Below are positions 42,233 to 50,721 of a DNA stretch of 64,000 nt, piece after piece. The DNA comes from Sphingomonas sp. IC081. Its GTDB lineage: Bacteria; Pseudomonadota; Alphaproteobacteria; Sphingomonadales; Sphingomonadaceae. The first letter of the stretch is position 1, and every line of letters starts with the position of its first letter. The translations under genes were made by a program, and so were the position numbers. The notes below the pieces were generated by a model. The model made no database searches and was not told where the DNA came from. It was given only the letters and a program-made list of their open reading frames with translations. The stretch is taken from positions 651,922-715,921 of the forward strand of contig NZ_CP029762.1 in NCBI RefSeq assembly GCF_006874585.1. The letters are read 5' to 3'.

Positions 42233-43389
42233 CAATCGGCTCCGAAATGCGTGAGAATCTGGTGGGGTGTGAGCCCGGCGATGACCGCCGGGGCGCCTGC
42301 GCGAGTATCGAACGAAAGATCGAATGCGCCGCCGCGTCCGGTCAGGGTAACCGCGGCAGGAAGCGACCGGGCGCAGCCTTTTGCGCAGCCCGAGACATGC
42401 AGGCGCCCGGCCACATGGGGCGCGAGGCGCTCGGCGAGAGCGCGCGTTTCGACGCTCGCCTGCGGGCAGGCCGGCATTCCGGGGCAGGCATCGACACGCA
42501 GCGACGGATCGGACGCCTCAGTGGCGAAACCCTCAGCCGGGACAAGCGCGGCGTTCTCCAGCAGCAGCACGCGCCATGGCGTGAGCCGGACGGCGCGGGC
42601 CTCGGTCTTGTCCAGCAGTTCTGCCAAAGCCTCGGCGTGCAAGCTGCCGAACGCCACCCCGAACGCGGCGCCAAGCGGGTGAAGGCCCGGGTCCAGTGGC
42701 GCGCGCGGGGCAGCCGGGCGAACAGCCCCCTGCGCCCAAGCGGGGAGCTCGGCGTGATGGCGCGCCATCCGCCCCGACACCGCACCGCCGCTATCCACGA
42801 ACCAGTGGGCAAGATCAACCAGCGCTTCGGCGGCATGGTCCATGGCGATCGGCACCCCGGTCTCGCGGCCCTCCGCGCGCAGGATCAGCGCGCCGGTCTC
42901 ACCGCGTTCAATGCGCAAATCGGCCGGGATCAGTCCCAGAACCGGCTGCGAACCGGCATCGATGGCAAATCCGACTTTGCCCGGCAGCGGGGGTAACCGG
43001 TCCAGCCGGTCCATGAAAGCGCGGGCGATACCCTCGGTCTCGTCGCCCTCGGACCAGTCCGGTGCCAGTGTCAGATTGCGCCGGGCCTCGCGCTCGGCAT
43101 CGCCGTCGATCAGCCCCAAGGCTGCCAGCCCTTCGAGCAGCGGGCGCAAGGCCGTTTCTCGCACCCCGCGCAGCTGAAGATTGCCCCGGCTCGTCAGGTC
43201 GAGCGTGCCGCTGCCATGGCCCAGTGCAAGGCCGCACAGGCCCAGCGCCTGCGCACGGGTCATCCGGGCCAGCGGCGGGCGCAGGCGCACGATCAGCCCG
43301 TCGCCGGATTCCATCGGCCGCCAGGCCGAAGGGCACCATCCACGCACCACGAAGGGGCTCGCACATTTGGTCGTCCCGGAAACGGGCAT
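42232..43389 (-). CDS. cobG: precorrin-3B synthase
   Basis: A 385-residue protein of the nitrite/sulphite-reductase-like family. VRGWCPSAWRPMESGDGL near the start is the CobG N-terminus. TSRGNLQLRG is the sirohaem-protein-like segment. A 4Fe-4S cluster can be bound by CPGMPACPQ plus the later GCAKGCARS. It hydroxylates precorrin-3A using molecular oxygen, marking the aerobic pathway. It is the first gene after the cobalamin riboswitch. ATG 43389 gives a normal N-terminus; there is no clear ribosome-binding site in front of it. Confidence 0.9.
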   Translation of the reverse strand: MPVSGTTKCASPFVVRGWCPSAWRPMESGDGLIVRLRPPLARMTRAQALGLCGLALGHGSGTLDLTSRGNLQLRGVRETALRPLLEGLAALGLIDGDAEREARRNLTLAPDWSEGDETEGIARAFMDRLDRLPPLPGKVGFAIDAGSQPVLGLIPADLRIERGETGALILRAEGRETGVPIAMDHAAEALVDLAHWFVDSGGAVSGRMARHHAELPAWAQGAVRPAAPRAPLDPGLHPLGAAFGVAFGSLHAEALAELLDKTEARAVRLTPWRVLLLENAALVPAEGFATEASDPSLRVDACPGMPACPQASVETRALAERLAPHVAGRLHVSGCAKGCARSLPAAVTLTGRGGAFDLSFDTRAGAPAVIAGLTPHQILTHFGAD

Positions 43390-43579
43390 GCCAAGGGTCC
43401 ACGCGCGCAGCGACGATGGCCGGGGCCTGCCGGCTCGCGCCGGTCCGCACACAGGGAGGGGGCGCGCGCATTACGCCCTTCCCTGCGCGCCGATGCAGCC
43501 CCAGCCGCACGGTTTCGTCGCTCACGCGGAGTACCGAGCCATGGCCTTTCCCTGGACCAAGGCAAGAGCGACCGACGCG
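43390..43579 (-). other. leader between cobalamin riboswitch and cobG
   Basis: About 190 nt lie between the B12 box and the cobG start. The stretch is GC-rich and can form several stems. A frame starting at a GTG near 43525 is open but does not resemble a known protein and runs out of register into cobG. I see no separate gene. The segment probably contains the expression platform of the riboswitch, either a terminator stem or a stem occluding the cobG start. Confidence 0.4.
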
Positions 43580-43775
43580 CCGGCAGGTCTCCTGGCTCGC
43601 GGGTCGAAGCTCGATGCACGGCCTTCCCGGACCTGGCAGGTCCAGTGGCCGGCCTTCCCCTCAGGAAGACCTCGTCATCTCGCTCACCGCTTACAGTTGC
43701 AGGGACAGCCTCGGCTTCGGATGGAACGATCCACCCGCACCGCGTTCCCTTTTAAGCCCCTTTCGGGGCACCGGC
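43580..43775 (-). ncRNA. cobalamin (B12) riboswitch upstream of cobG operon
   Basis: On the minus strand the order of conserved elements is complete: GGTGCC (43772-43767), a short stem, TTAAAAGGGAACGCGGTG, CCCTGCAACTGTAAGCGG, then GCCACTG, and finally the B12 box AGCCAGGAGACCTGCC (43597-43582). These match the cobalamin riboswitch consensus in sequence and spacing. When adenosylcobalamin or a related corrinoid binds, expression of cobG-cobH-cobI-cobJ and probably the distal cobL-E-M-F should fall. It lies downstream of glgX on the same strand. Confidence 0.93.
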
Positions 43776-43859
43776 GCGATCGTTGCCCGGCAGGCCGAAG
43801 CCTGCGAGCGAGCATCGCTTATTACAAAAACCCGCGCTTGCCAACGCGCCTTCCCGAAA

Positions 43860-45677
43860 TCAGGCCGTGGCCGCACGTGCGGTGGCAAAAACCCGCCGCT
43901 CAAGCCGGTCGACGGTGAAGCGCAAGGTGCCTTCCGCCCCGGTATAGGCCCAGTCGAGACGGTTCTCGCCGGGGCGCTCCCAATCAGCCACGGTCATTTC
44001 CCGGCCGTCCGGGGCATGCCATGCGCCGTGATCCTCGAAGCGCTGGAAGGCGGCCAGATAGGTCATCCGCGCGGCACCGAGCCCGGCGACGTAATCCTCC
44101 AGTTCATGGTCGCGGCCTTCCCAATCCACCCAGCCGATCGCATTGTCCTGACAATAAGCGTTGTTGTTGCCGTGCTGGGTGCGGCCGAATTCATCGCCCG
44201 CGGTCAGCATGATGGTGCCGGTGGAGGCGAACAGGGTGCCGAGCATGGCCTTGAGATCGGCCTGGCGCGCCGCCAGCACCGCCGCATCGTCGGTGCTACC
44301 CTCGACGCCGTGGTTCCAGCTGAAGTTCTCGCCGTGGCCGTCACGGTTGTTCTCGCCATTGGCCCAGTTGTGACGGCGCTCGTAAGCGACGGTATCGGCC
44401 AGCGTGAAGCCATCGTGCGCGGCAAGGAAATTGACCGAACGGCAGGCGGAATGCGGGGCAAGCGGGCCGAACACATCGGACGAGCCCGCCAGCCGCGTCG
44501 CCAGCTTGCCGATGCCCTCGTCCCCGCGCCAGAAACGGCGCACGTCGTCGCGGAAGCGGTCGTTCCATTCGAGCCAGTTGGCGGGAAAATTGCCAAGCTG
44601 ATAGCCGCCCGGGCCGATATCCCACGGCTCGGCGATCATCACCCGCGTCGAGAGCACCGGATCGGCGGCGATCTCCGCAAAGATCGGCGCGGCAGGATCG
44701 AACCCGGGTCCGCGCGCCATGACTGGCGCAAGGTCGAAGCGGAAGCCGTCCACGGCGCAGGCGCTCGCAAAATGCCGCATCGCGTCGAGCGCCAGCCGCC
44801 GCACGGCCGGATTGGCGAAATCCAGCGTATTGCCGCAGCCGGTATCATTGATGAGCGCACCATCGGGCGCATGGGCGTAGGCGCCGTTGTCCAGTCCGCG
44901 CAGCGAAAGGATGCCGCCCGACCCGTCGCTCTCGCCGGTATGGTTGAACACCATATCGAGCAGCACGCCGATCCCCTCGGCATGGAGCGCGGCGACCGTA
45001 TTGCGCAGCTCTGCCACCCCGCCGGGACACAGCCCAGGATCGAGCGCCATCATCGCCACCGGATTGTAGCCCCATGCGTTGACGAGGCCGAGCGGCGGCA
45101 GGTGCCTCTCGTCCACCCAGGCAACGATCGGCATCAGTTCCACCGCCGTCACATGCAGCTTCTTCAGATGTGCGAGCACAGCCGGATGGGCCAGTGCCGC
45201 GACCGTGCCGCGCATGTGCTCGGGCACATCGGGATGGAGACGGGTGAAGCCGCGGACGTTGAGTTCGTAGACCAGCCCGCCCGAGCGGAAGCGAGGCGGA
45301 TCGAGTGCCGGCGGCGGCGCGGCGGCGGGTACCAGCGCGCGCGGAACGATGTCTGCGGTATCCTCGCCGTGGACGGCAAGGCGCGGGTCCTGCACGAAGC
45401 GGCGGTCCAGTTCCACCGCCCGGGGATCGACCAGCAGCTTGGCCGGATCGAACCACAGCCCGCGCTCGGGCGCCCACTCCCCGGCAGCGCGATAGCCGTA
45501 ATGCGCGCCGGTCAGGTTGCCCGGCAGCGCCAGCGTCCATTCCGGGCCTTGCCGGAGCATCGCGTGGCGCGTTTCCTCGGCGCCGGAAAACAGGCACAAC
45601 CAGACCATGTCGGCCAGCGGCGCCCGCACCGTGAAGCGCGTGGCGTCGGCCCCGATCTCGACGCCGAGCGGGTTCAT
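43860..45677 (-). CDS. glgX: glycogen debranching enzyme, GH13
   Basis: A 605-residue GlgX/isoamylase-type protein. The N-terminal CBM48-like domain (about 1-110) precedes a GH13 barrel with LLDMVFNHTGE, the nucleophile Asp in DGFRFDLAPVMAR, the acid/base Glu in VMIAEPWDIG and NFLAAHDGFTL. TAGDEFGRTQHGNNNAYCQD is a GlgX hallmark. It hydrolyses alpha-1,6 branches of phosphorylase-limit glycogen. It is the last gene of the glg operon and overlaps glgA by 4 nt. It is shorter than the E. coli enzyme, with abbreviated loops. Confidence 0.92.
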   Translation of the reverse strand: MNPLGVEIGADATRFTVRAPLADMVWLCLFSGAEETRHAMLRQGPEWTLALPGNLTGAHYGYRAAGEWAPERGLWFDPAKLLVDPRAVELDRRFVQDPRLAVHGEDTADIVPRALVPAAAPPPALDPPRFRSGGLVYELNVRGFTRLHPDVPEHMRGTVAALAHPAVLAHLKKLHVTAVELMPIVAWVDERHLPPLGLVNAWGYNPVAMMALDPGLCPGGVAELRNTVAALHAEGIGVLLDMVFNHTGESDGSGGILSLRGLDNGAYAHAPDGALINDTGCGNTLDFANPAVRRLALDAMRHFASACAVDGFRFDLAPVMARGPGFDPAAPIFAEIAADPVLSTRVMIAEPWDIGPGGYQLGNFPANWLEWNDRFRDDVRRFWRGDEGIGKLATRLAGSSDVFGPLAPHSACRSVNFLAAHDGFTLADTVAYERRHNWANGENNRDGHGENFSWNHGVEGSTDDAAVLAARQADLKAMLGTLFASTGTIMLTAGDEFGRTQHGNNNAYCQDNAIGWVDWEGRDHELEDYVAGLGAARMTYLAAFQRFEDHGAWHAPDGREMTVADWERPGENRLDWAYTGAEGTLRFTVDRLERRVFATARAATA

Positions 45678-47131
45678 GCAGCCAGCTTGCGGTAAAGCCG
45701 GGCGTAAGCCGCGCCGCTCGCCGTCCACGAGAAATCGGCCTTCATCGCGTTCTTCTGGAGCGCGGCCCAGACGTCCGGTTCGTTCCACAATTCCACCGTG
45801 CGGGTCAGCGCCGCCGAGAGTGCGTCGTAATGCACGCCGTCGAACTGGATGCCGGTGGCAACACCCGCCGCGAGCGCGGCCGGATTGGCATCGATCACCG
45901 TATCGGCAAGACCGCCGGTGCGGGAAACAACGGGGAGACAGCCATAAGCCAGGCCATAAAGCTGGGTCAGCCCGCAAGGCTCGAACCGCGAGGGAATGAG
46001 GATCGCATCGCCGCCGCCCTGCATGCGGTGCGACAAATCCTCGTCGTATCCGAAACGCAGGCCCACCCGGCCCGGATGGCGCGCCGCGCCTTCGCGCAGT
46101 TGACGCTCGATCGCACGGTCTCCCGAGCCCAGCAGCGCCAGCCGTCCACCGATGCCGACGAGATGATCCAGCACTTCGGGCAGCACGTCCATGCCCTTCT
46201 GCCAGGTGAGGCGCGTGACCGCGATGAACAGCGGGCCGTCATCCTCGTCGAGGCCGAACTCGGCCTCCAGTGCGCGCTTGTTGGCCTTGCGCTTGTCCAG
46301 CGTCCGAGCGGAATAACGCGCGGCGAGCGCGGCGTCCTCGGCCGGGTTCCACAGCGCGGTATCGATGCCGTTGAGAATGCCGCTGACGGCATTGCCCCGC
46401 GCGATCACCAGCCCTTCCAGCCCCATGCCGAAGTTCGCCGCACGGATTTCACGCGCATAGGTGGGGCTGACGGTGGTGACCGCATCGGCACAGGCGAGCC
46501 CGGCCTTCAGCATGCCGAGACCGCCGTGATATTCCACGCCCTCCATCGTCCATGCCTCGGCGGGCAGGCCGACACCGGAGAACACTTCGGAACCGAACCA
46601 GCCCTGAAACGCCATGTTGTGGACCGTGACCACCGAAGGCACCCGCCCCTCATCTCCGCCGAACGGAGCGAAGCGCAGATAGGCGCAGGCCATCGCCGCC
46701 TGCCAGTCGTGCGCGTGGACAACGTCATAACGCTTCGCCTTGCCCCGGCTGACCATGGCGCCGCCCGCGATGTCGGCTGCGGCGCGGCCAAAGGCGGAAA
46801 AGCGGTGCCAGTTATCCCCCCAGTCGCGCCCGGCGCCATCGGTGTAGGGCGCGCCGTCGCGGGTGAACAGGGCCGGCGCATCGAGCACCAGCAGCGGATG
46901 GCCGTCAATCTTCGCGGAAAGCAGCCGCGCCGGCACCCCCAGCAGCGAATCCCACGCATGAACCGCGCGGGACCGGCCGATCGCCTTGAGCACCGAGGGG
47001 TAGCCCGGCAGCAGCGTCGTCACTTCCACCCCGTTTGGCGCCAGCGCCGAGGGAAGCGCGCCGGCAACATCGGCCAGCCCGCCGGTCTTGATCAGGGGAA
47101 CTGCTTCGGATGCGACCGACAGAACCTTCAA
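45674..47131 (-). CDS. glgA: glycogen synthase (ADP-glucose), GT5
   Basis: A 485-residue GT5 enzyme. KVLSVASEAVPLIKTGGLADV holds the KTGGL ADP-glucose-binding motif. VVHAHDWQAAM, RLTWQKGMDVL and PSRFEPCGLTQLYGLAYG are the other family blocks. It elongates glycogen from ADP-glucose. TTG 47131 gives the exact family N-terminus and has GGAAGGGAAG upstream; longer versions run into the hairpin repeat that fills the glgC-glgA gap. No ATG occurs at the proper place, which may keep expression low relative to glgC. Confidence 0.93.
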   Translation of the reverse strand: MKVLSVASEAVPLIKTGGLADVAGALPSALAPNGVEVTTLLPGYPSVLKAIGRSRAVHAWDSLLGVPARLLSAKIDGHPLLVLDAPALFTRDGAPYTDGAGRDWGDNWHRFSAFGRAAADIAGGAMVSRGKAKRYDVVHAHDWQAAMACAYLRFAPFGGDEGRVPSVVTVHNMAFQGWFGSEVFSGVGLPAEAWTMEGVEYHGGLGMLKAGLACADAVTTVSPTYAREIRAANFGMGLEGLVIARGNAVSGILNGIDTALWNPAEDAALAARYSARTLDKRKANKRALEAEFGLDEDDGPLFIAVTRLTWQKGMDVLPEVLDHLVGIGGRLALLGSGDRAIERQLREGAARHPGRVGLRFGYDEDLSHRMQGGGDAILIPSRFEPCGLTQLYGLAYGCLPVVSRTGGLADTVIDANPAALAAGVATGIQFDGVHYDALSAALTRTVELWNEPDVWAALQKNAMKADFSWTASGAAYARLYRKLAA

Positions 47132-47148
47132 TGCACTCTTCCCTTCCG

Positions 47149-47188
47149 GTGTCTGAAAATCCGCCTGTGCCGGAATCTTCAAACAAAT
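47149..47188. repeat. hairpin repeat copy between glgC and glgA
   Basis: On the minus strand it reads TTTGTTTGAAGATTCCG, a short loop, GGCGGATTTTCAGACACC. It matches one half of the composite element at 7616-7761 in its TTTGTTTGAA end, hairpin and following ATTTT, with several substitutions. It fills most of the gap between glgC and glgA and ends about 18 nt before the glgA start. Confidence 0.6.
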
Positions 47189-47190
47189 CC

Positions 47191-48450
47191 TTAGATTTCC
47201 AGCCGCTCGATCATGCGCTTGGTAATGAGGCATACGCCATTGTCGGTGCGGCGGAAACGCTGGCCATCGAGAACGGGGTCTTCTCCCACCACCAGCCCTT
47301 CGGGAATACGCACGCCGGAATCGATGATGACCCGGCTGAGCCGCGCATGGCGGCCGATGTTGCAGTAAGGCAGGATCACCGCTTCGTTGACGGAAGAATA
47401 GCTGCCCATCTTCACCCCGGTGAACAGCAGCGAACGCCGTGCCAGCGAGCCGGAGACGATACAGTCCTGGCTGATCAGCGAGGAAATCGCCTCGCCGCGC
47501 CGTCCTTCCTCGTCGTGCACGAACTTGGCGGGCGCGGCGACGACGGTGTCGGTCCAGATCGGCCAGTCGCGGTCGTACATATTGAGCTTGGGCACGGTGT
47601 CGGTCAGGTCGAGATTGGCGTCGAAATAGGCATCCACGGTGCCGACGTCGCGCCAGTACTCCTCGATCTCTTCCGCCGCGCGGATGCAGGAATTGGTGAA
47701 ACGGTGCGCCTGCGCCTTCCCGTGCCTGACGATGTAGGGAATGATGTCACCGCCGAAATCGCGCCTGGAATCGGGATCGGCGGCATCGCGCCGCAGTTGC
47801 TCGAACAGGAACTCGGTATCGAAGACGTAGATGCCCATGGAAGCGAGGCAATTGTCCGGATCGCCGGGGATCGTCGGCGGATCCTTGGGTTTTTCCACGA
47901 ACGAGGTAATCACGTCGTGCTCGTCGACATGCATGACGCCGAAACCGCTGGCTTCCTTCTTCGGTACGACAAGGCAGCCCACCGTCACGTCCGCGCCCGA
48001 ATTGACGTGCTCCTGCAGCATCAATTCGTAGTCCATCTTGTAGATGTGGTCGCCCGCCAGGATCACCATGTACTTCGGGCTGTAGGATGCGATGATGTCG
48101 ATGTTCTGGAACACCGCATCCGCCGTGCCTTCGTACCACAGCATCTCGGAAATGCGCTGGCTGGCGGGCAGGATGTCGAAACTCTCGTTGCGCTCCGGCC
48201 GCATGAAGTTCCACGCGCGGTTCATGTGGCGGATCAGGCTATGCGCCTTGTACTGCGTGGCCACGCCGATGCGGCGGATGCCCGAATTGATCGCGTTGGA
48301 CAGCGCAAAGTCGATGATGCGGCTCATGCCGCCGAAATAGACCGCGGGCTTGGCCCGGTTGTCGGTCAGTTCGGCAAGCCGGCTACCCCTCCCCCCCGCG
48401 AGCACATAGGCCATGGCGTCGCGTGCGAGCGGCGATCCCGAGGTACGCAT
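47191..48450 (-). CDS. glgC: glucose-1-phosphate adenylyltransferase
   Basis: A 419-residue ADP-glucose pyrophosphorylase: AYVLAGGRGSRLAELT is the nucleotide-binding start, GTADAVFQN and LAGDHIYKMDYE the active-site blocks, SMGIYVF the sugar-phosphate region. A left-handed beta-helix follows (GVKMGSYSSVNEAVIL). It makes ADP-glucose for GlgA and is usually allosterically controlled. ATG 48450 is preceded by AGGAGAG at about 8 nt; the GTG at 48459 is too close to that site. Confidence 0.94.
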   Translation of the reverse strand: MRTSGSPLARDAMAYVLAGGRGSRLAELTDNRAKPAVYFGGMSRIIDFALSNAINSGIRRIGVATQYKAHSLIRHMNRAWNFMRPERNESFDILPASQRISEMLWYEGTADAVFQNIDIIASYSPKYMVILAGDHIYKMDYELMLQEHVNSGADVTVGCLVVPKKEASGFGVMHVDEHDVITSFVEKPKDPPTIPGDPDNCLASMGIYVFDTEFLFEQLRRDAADPDSRRDFGGDIIPYIVRHGKAQAHRFTNSCIRAAEEIEEYWRDVGTVDAYFDANLDLTDTVPKLNMYDRDWPIWTDTVVAAPAKFVHDEEGRRGEAISSLISQDCIVSGSLARRSLLFTGVKMGSYSSVNEAVILPYCNIGRHARLSRVIIDSGVRIPEGLVVGEDPVLDGQRFRRTDNGVCLITKRMIERLEI

Positions 48451-48513
48451 CTGAAACACTCTCCTTGCACATCTTCGGCCCCGTGCCGAACAGGGGGCCA
48501 GTTCACGACCTGA

Positions 48514-50721
48514 TCAGTTTTCGTCGAATTCCAGCATGATCGTGGCAAGTGGCGGCAGCGTGACGGTCGCATAGCCGTCAGCCGCCTTGACCTGCCCCAT
48601 GTTGCCCTTGCCGGTGCCGCCGTAGATCAGCGCATCGGTGTTGAGGATCTCGCGCCACTTGCCCGCATGGGGCAGCGGCAGGCGGTAACCGGTGAGCATT
48701 GCCGGGGTCATGTTGGCGACGACCGCGACCGGCTTTGCACCCGCCGCCTTGCGCAGCCATGCAAAGACAGAATTGGCGGCATCGTCGACCACCAGCCACT
48801 CGAACCCGCCGCCATCGCAGTCCCCCGCGTGGAGGGCGCGCTTGGTGCGGTAGAGGCGGTTGAGATCCTTCACCAGGTTGCGCACGCCTTCATGCGCGGG
48901 GGCTTCGCGCAGTTTCCAGTCGAGCGCGCGCTCCTCGCTCCACTCGCGGCGCTGGGCGAATTCCTGGCCCATGAACAGCAGCTTCTTGCCGGGATAGCCC
49001 CACATCAGCCCGTAATAGGCCCGCAAGTTGGCGAACTGCTGCCAGTCATCCCCGCTCATCTTGCCAAGCAGCGATCCCTTGCCGTGAACCACTTCGTCAT
49101 GGCTGAGCGGCAGGACGTAGTTTTCGGAAAACGCGTAAGTCAGCCCGAACGTGATGTCGTTGTGGTGGTAGCGCCGATGCACCGGATCGCGCGCCATGTA
49201 GCGCAGCGTGTCGTGCATGAAGCCCATGTTCCACTTGAAGCCGAAGCCCAGCGAACTGGCGCGTCCCGCACCAGCCTGGCCATCGTCCGCCTCGTAGGCG
49301 GGCTGGGTGACGCCGGGCCAGGCGGTCGATTCCTCGGCGATCGTGATGACGCCGGGGTGCTGGCCGTAGATCGCGCGGTTGACCGCGCGCAGGAAATCCA
49401 CCGCCTCCCAGTTCTCGCGCCCGCCTTGCGCATTGGGGATCCATTCGCCTTCCTTGCGCGAATAGTCCCGGTAGAGCATCGAGGCGACCGCATCCACGCG
49501 AAGGCCATCGACGTGATAGCGCTCGGCCCAGAACAGCGCGTTGTTGACGAGGAAACTCACCACTTCGCGCCGGCCGAAGTTGTAGATCAGCGTGTTCCAG
49601 TCCGGCTGGAAACCCATGCGCGGATCGGCATGCTCGTAAAGCGCGGTGCCGTCGAAACGGACGAGGCCGTGCTGGTCGGTCGGGAAATGTGCGGGCACCC
49701 AGTCGAGGATCACGCCGATCCCGGCCCGGTGCGCACCGTCCACGAAGCGCGCGAACCCCGCCGGTTCGCCGAAACGCGAGGACGGCGCGTAGAGCCCGGT
49801 CGCCTGATAGCCCCATGACGGGTCATAGGGATGCTCGCTGATCGGCATGAACTCGATATGGGTAAAACCCATCTCGACGACATAAGGGATCAGCTGCTCC
49901 GCCAGATCGTCCCAGCTCAGGAACCAGTTGAAGCGGTCGCGCTGCCAGGAACCGGCGTGAACTTCGTAGATCGAGACCGGAACCTTGCGCGGATCGACCG
50001 AGGCCCAGTGATCGCGGTGCGCCTCGTCGCCCCAGTCCAGCTTGGCCGGATGCGCGGTCATCGAGGCATTGGCCGGGCGGATTTCCGACATGAACGCGAA
50101 TGGATCGGCCTTGAGTGGCTGCACCACCCCGTCGGCGCCGACGATGTGATACTTGTAGGCGCGATAGTCCCCGATGTCGGGGATGAAGATTTCCCAGACG
50201 CCGATGTCCTTGCGATCGCGCATGACGTGGCGCTTGGGATCCCAGTCGTTGAAGTCCCCCACCACGCTGACGAGCCGGGCATTGGGTGCCCAGACCGCGA
50301 AGTGAACGCCCTTGGCGCCCTCATGCGCGATGATGTGGGCGCCCAGCTTGTCGAACAGGCGGAAATGCGTGCCCTGCGCGATCAGGAGGTCGTCGATGGG
50401 CCCCAGCACCGGACCGAAGGTATAGGGGTCGGTGACCAGCCAGTCGTTCTCTCCCGCCGAGCAGCGATAGCGGATCGGCTGCGGCTTTACGCTCAGCCGC
50501 CCTTCGAACAGCCCCCGGTCGTCGATCTTGCCGAGGCGCCCCATCCGGCGCCCGTCGAGGCTGAACGCCTCGACCTCCTCGGCGCCCGGCAGGATCGCGC
50601 GCAGGAACGTGCCGTCCGGTCCAGGCAGCACGCCCAGAAGCGAGAACGGGTCTGCATGAACGCCTTGAAGGAGAGCCTCAATTGCACTTTCGGGTGGTTT
50701 CAGACTTTCCGGTGACGTCAC
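48514..50721 (-). CDS. glgB: 1,4-alpha-glucan branching enzyme, GH13
   Basis: A 735-residue enzyme with an N-terminal extension, CBM48 (about 100-200, GVHFAVWAPNARLVSVVGDF) and a GH13 barrel. Key segments are EFMPISEHPYDPSWGYQ, VDGLRVDAVASMLY (nucleophile Asp), ITIAEESTAWPGV (acid/base Glu) and LPLSHDEVVHGK. It makes alpha-1,6 branches in glycogen. GTG 50721 overlaps the glgP stop (GTGA). The length matches usual GlgB enzymes. Confidence 0.94.
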   Translation of the reverse strand: MTSPESLKPPESAIEALLQGVHADPFSLLGVLPGPDGTFLRAILPGAEEVEAFSLDGRRMGRLGKIDDRGLFEGRLSVKPQPIRYRCSAGENDWLVTDPYTFGPVLGPIDDLLIAQGTHFRLFDKLGAHIIAHEGAKGVHFAVWAPNARLVSVVGDFNDWDPKRHVMRDRKDIGVWEIFIPDIGDYRAYKYHIVGADGVVQPLKADPFAFMSEIRPANASMTAHPAKLDWGDEAHRDHWASVDPRKVPVSIYEVHAGSWQRDRFNWFLSWDDLAEQLIPYVVEMGFTHIEFMPISEHPYDPSWGYQATGLYAPSSRFGEPAGFARFVDGAHRAGIGVILDWVPAHFPTDQHGLVRFDGTALYEHADPRMGFQPDWNTLIYNFGRREVVSFLVNNALFWAERYHVDGLRVDAVASMLYRDYSRKEGEWIPNAQGGRENWEAVDFLRAVNRAIYGQHPGVITIAEESTAWPGVTQPAYEADDGQAGAGRASSLGFGFKWNMGFMHDTLRYMARDPVHRRYHHNDITFGLTYAFSENYVLPLSHDEVVHGKGSLLGKMSGDDWQQFANLRAYYGLMWGYPGKKLLFMGQEFAQRREWSEERALDWKLREAPAHEGVRNLVKDLNRLYRTKRALHAGDCDGGGFEWLVVDDAANSVFAWLRKAAGAKPVAVVANMTPAMLTGYRLPLPHAGKWREILNTDALIYGGTGKGNMGQVKAADGYATVTLPPLATIMLEFDEN

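Noticed and set aside
42908..43525. Minus-strand frame starting at a GTG between the riboswitch and cobG.
   Set aside because: It runs into cobG in another register and shows no known domain; cobG with start 43389 accounts for the conserved residues.
43062..45695. Long plus-strand open frame opposite cobG, the riboswitch and glgX.
   Set aside because: Composition is that of an antisense shadow and it crosses a clear riboswitch; no family resemblance.
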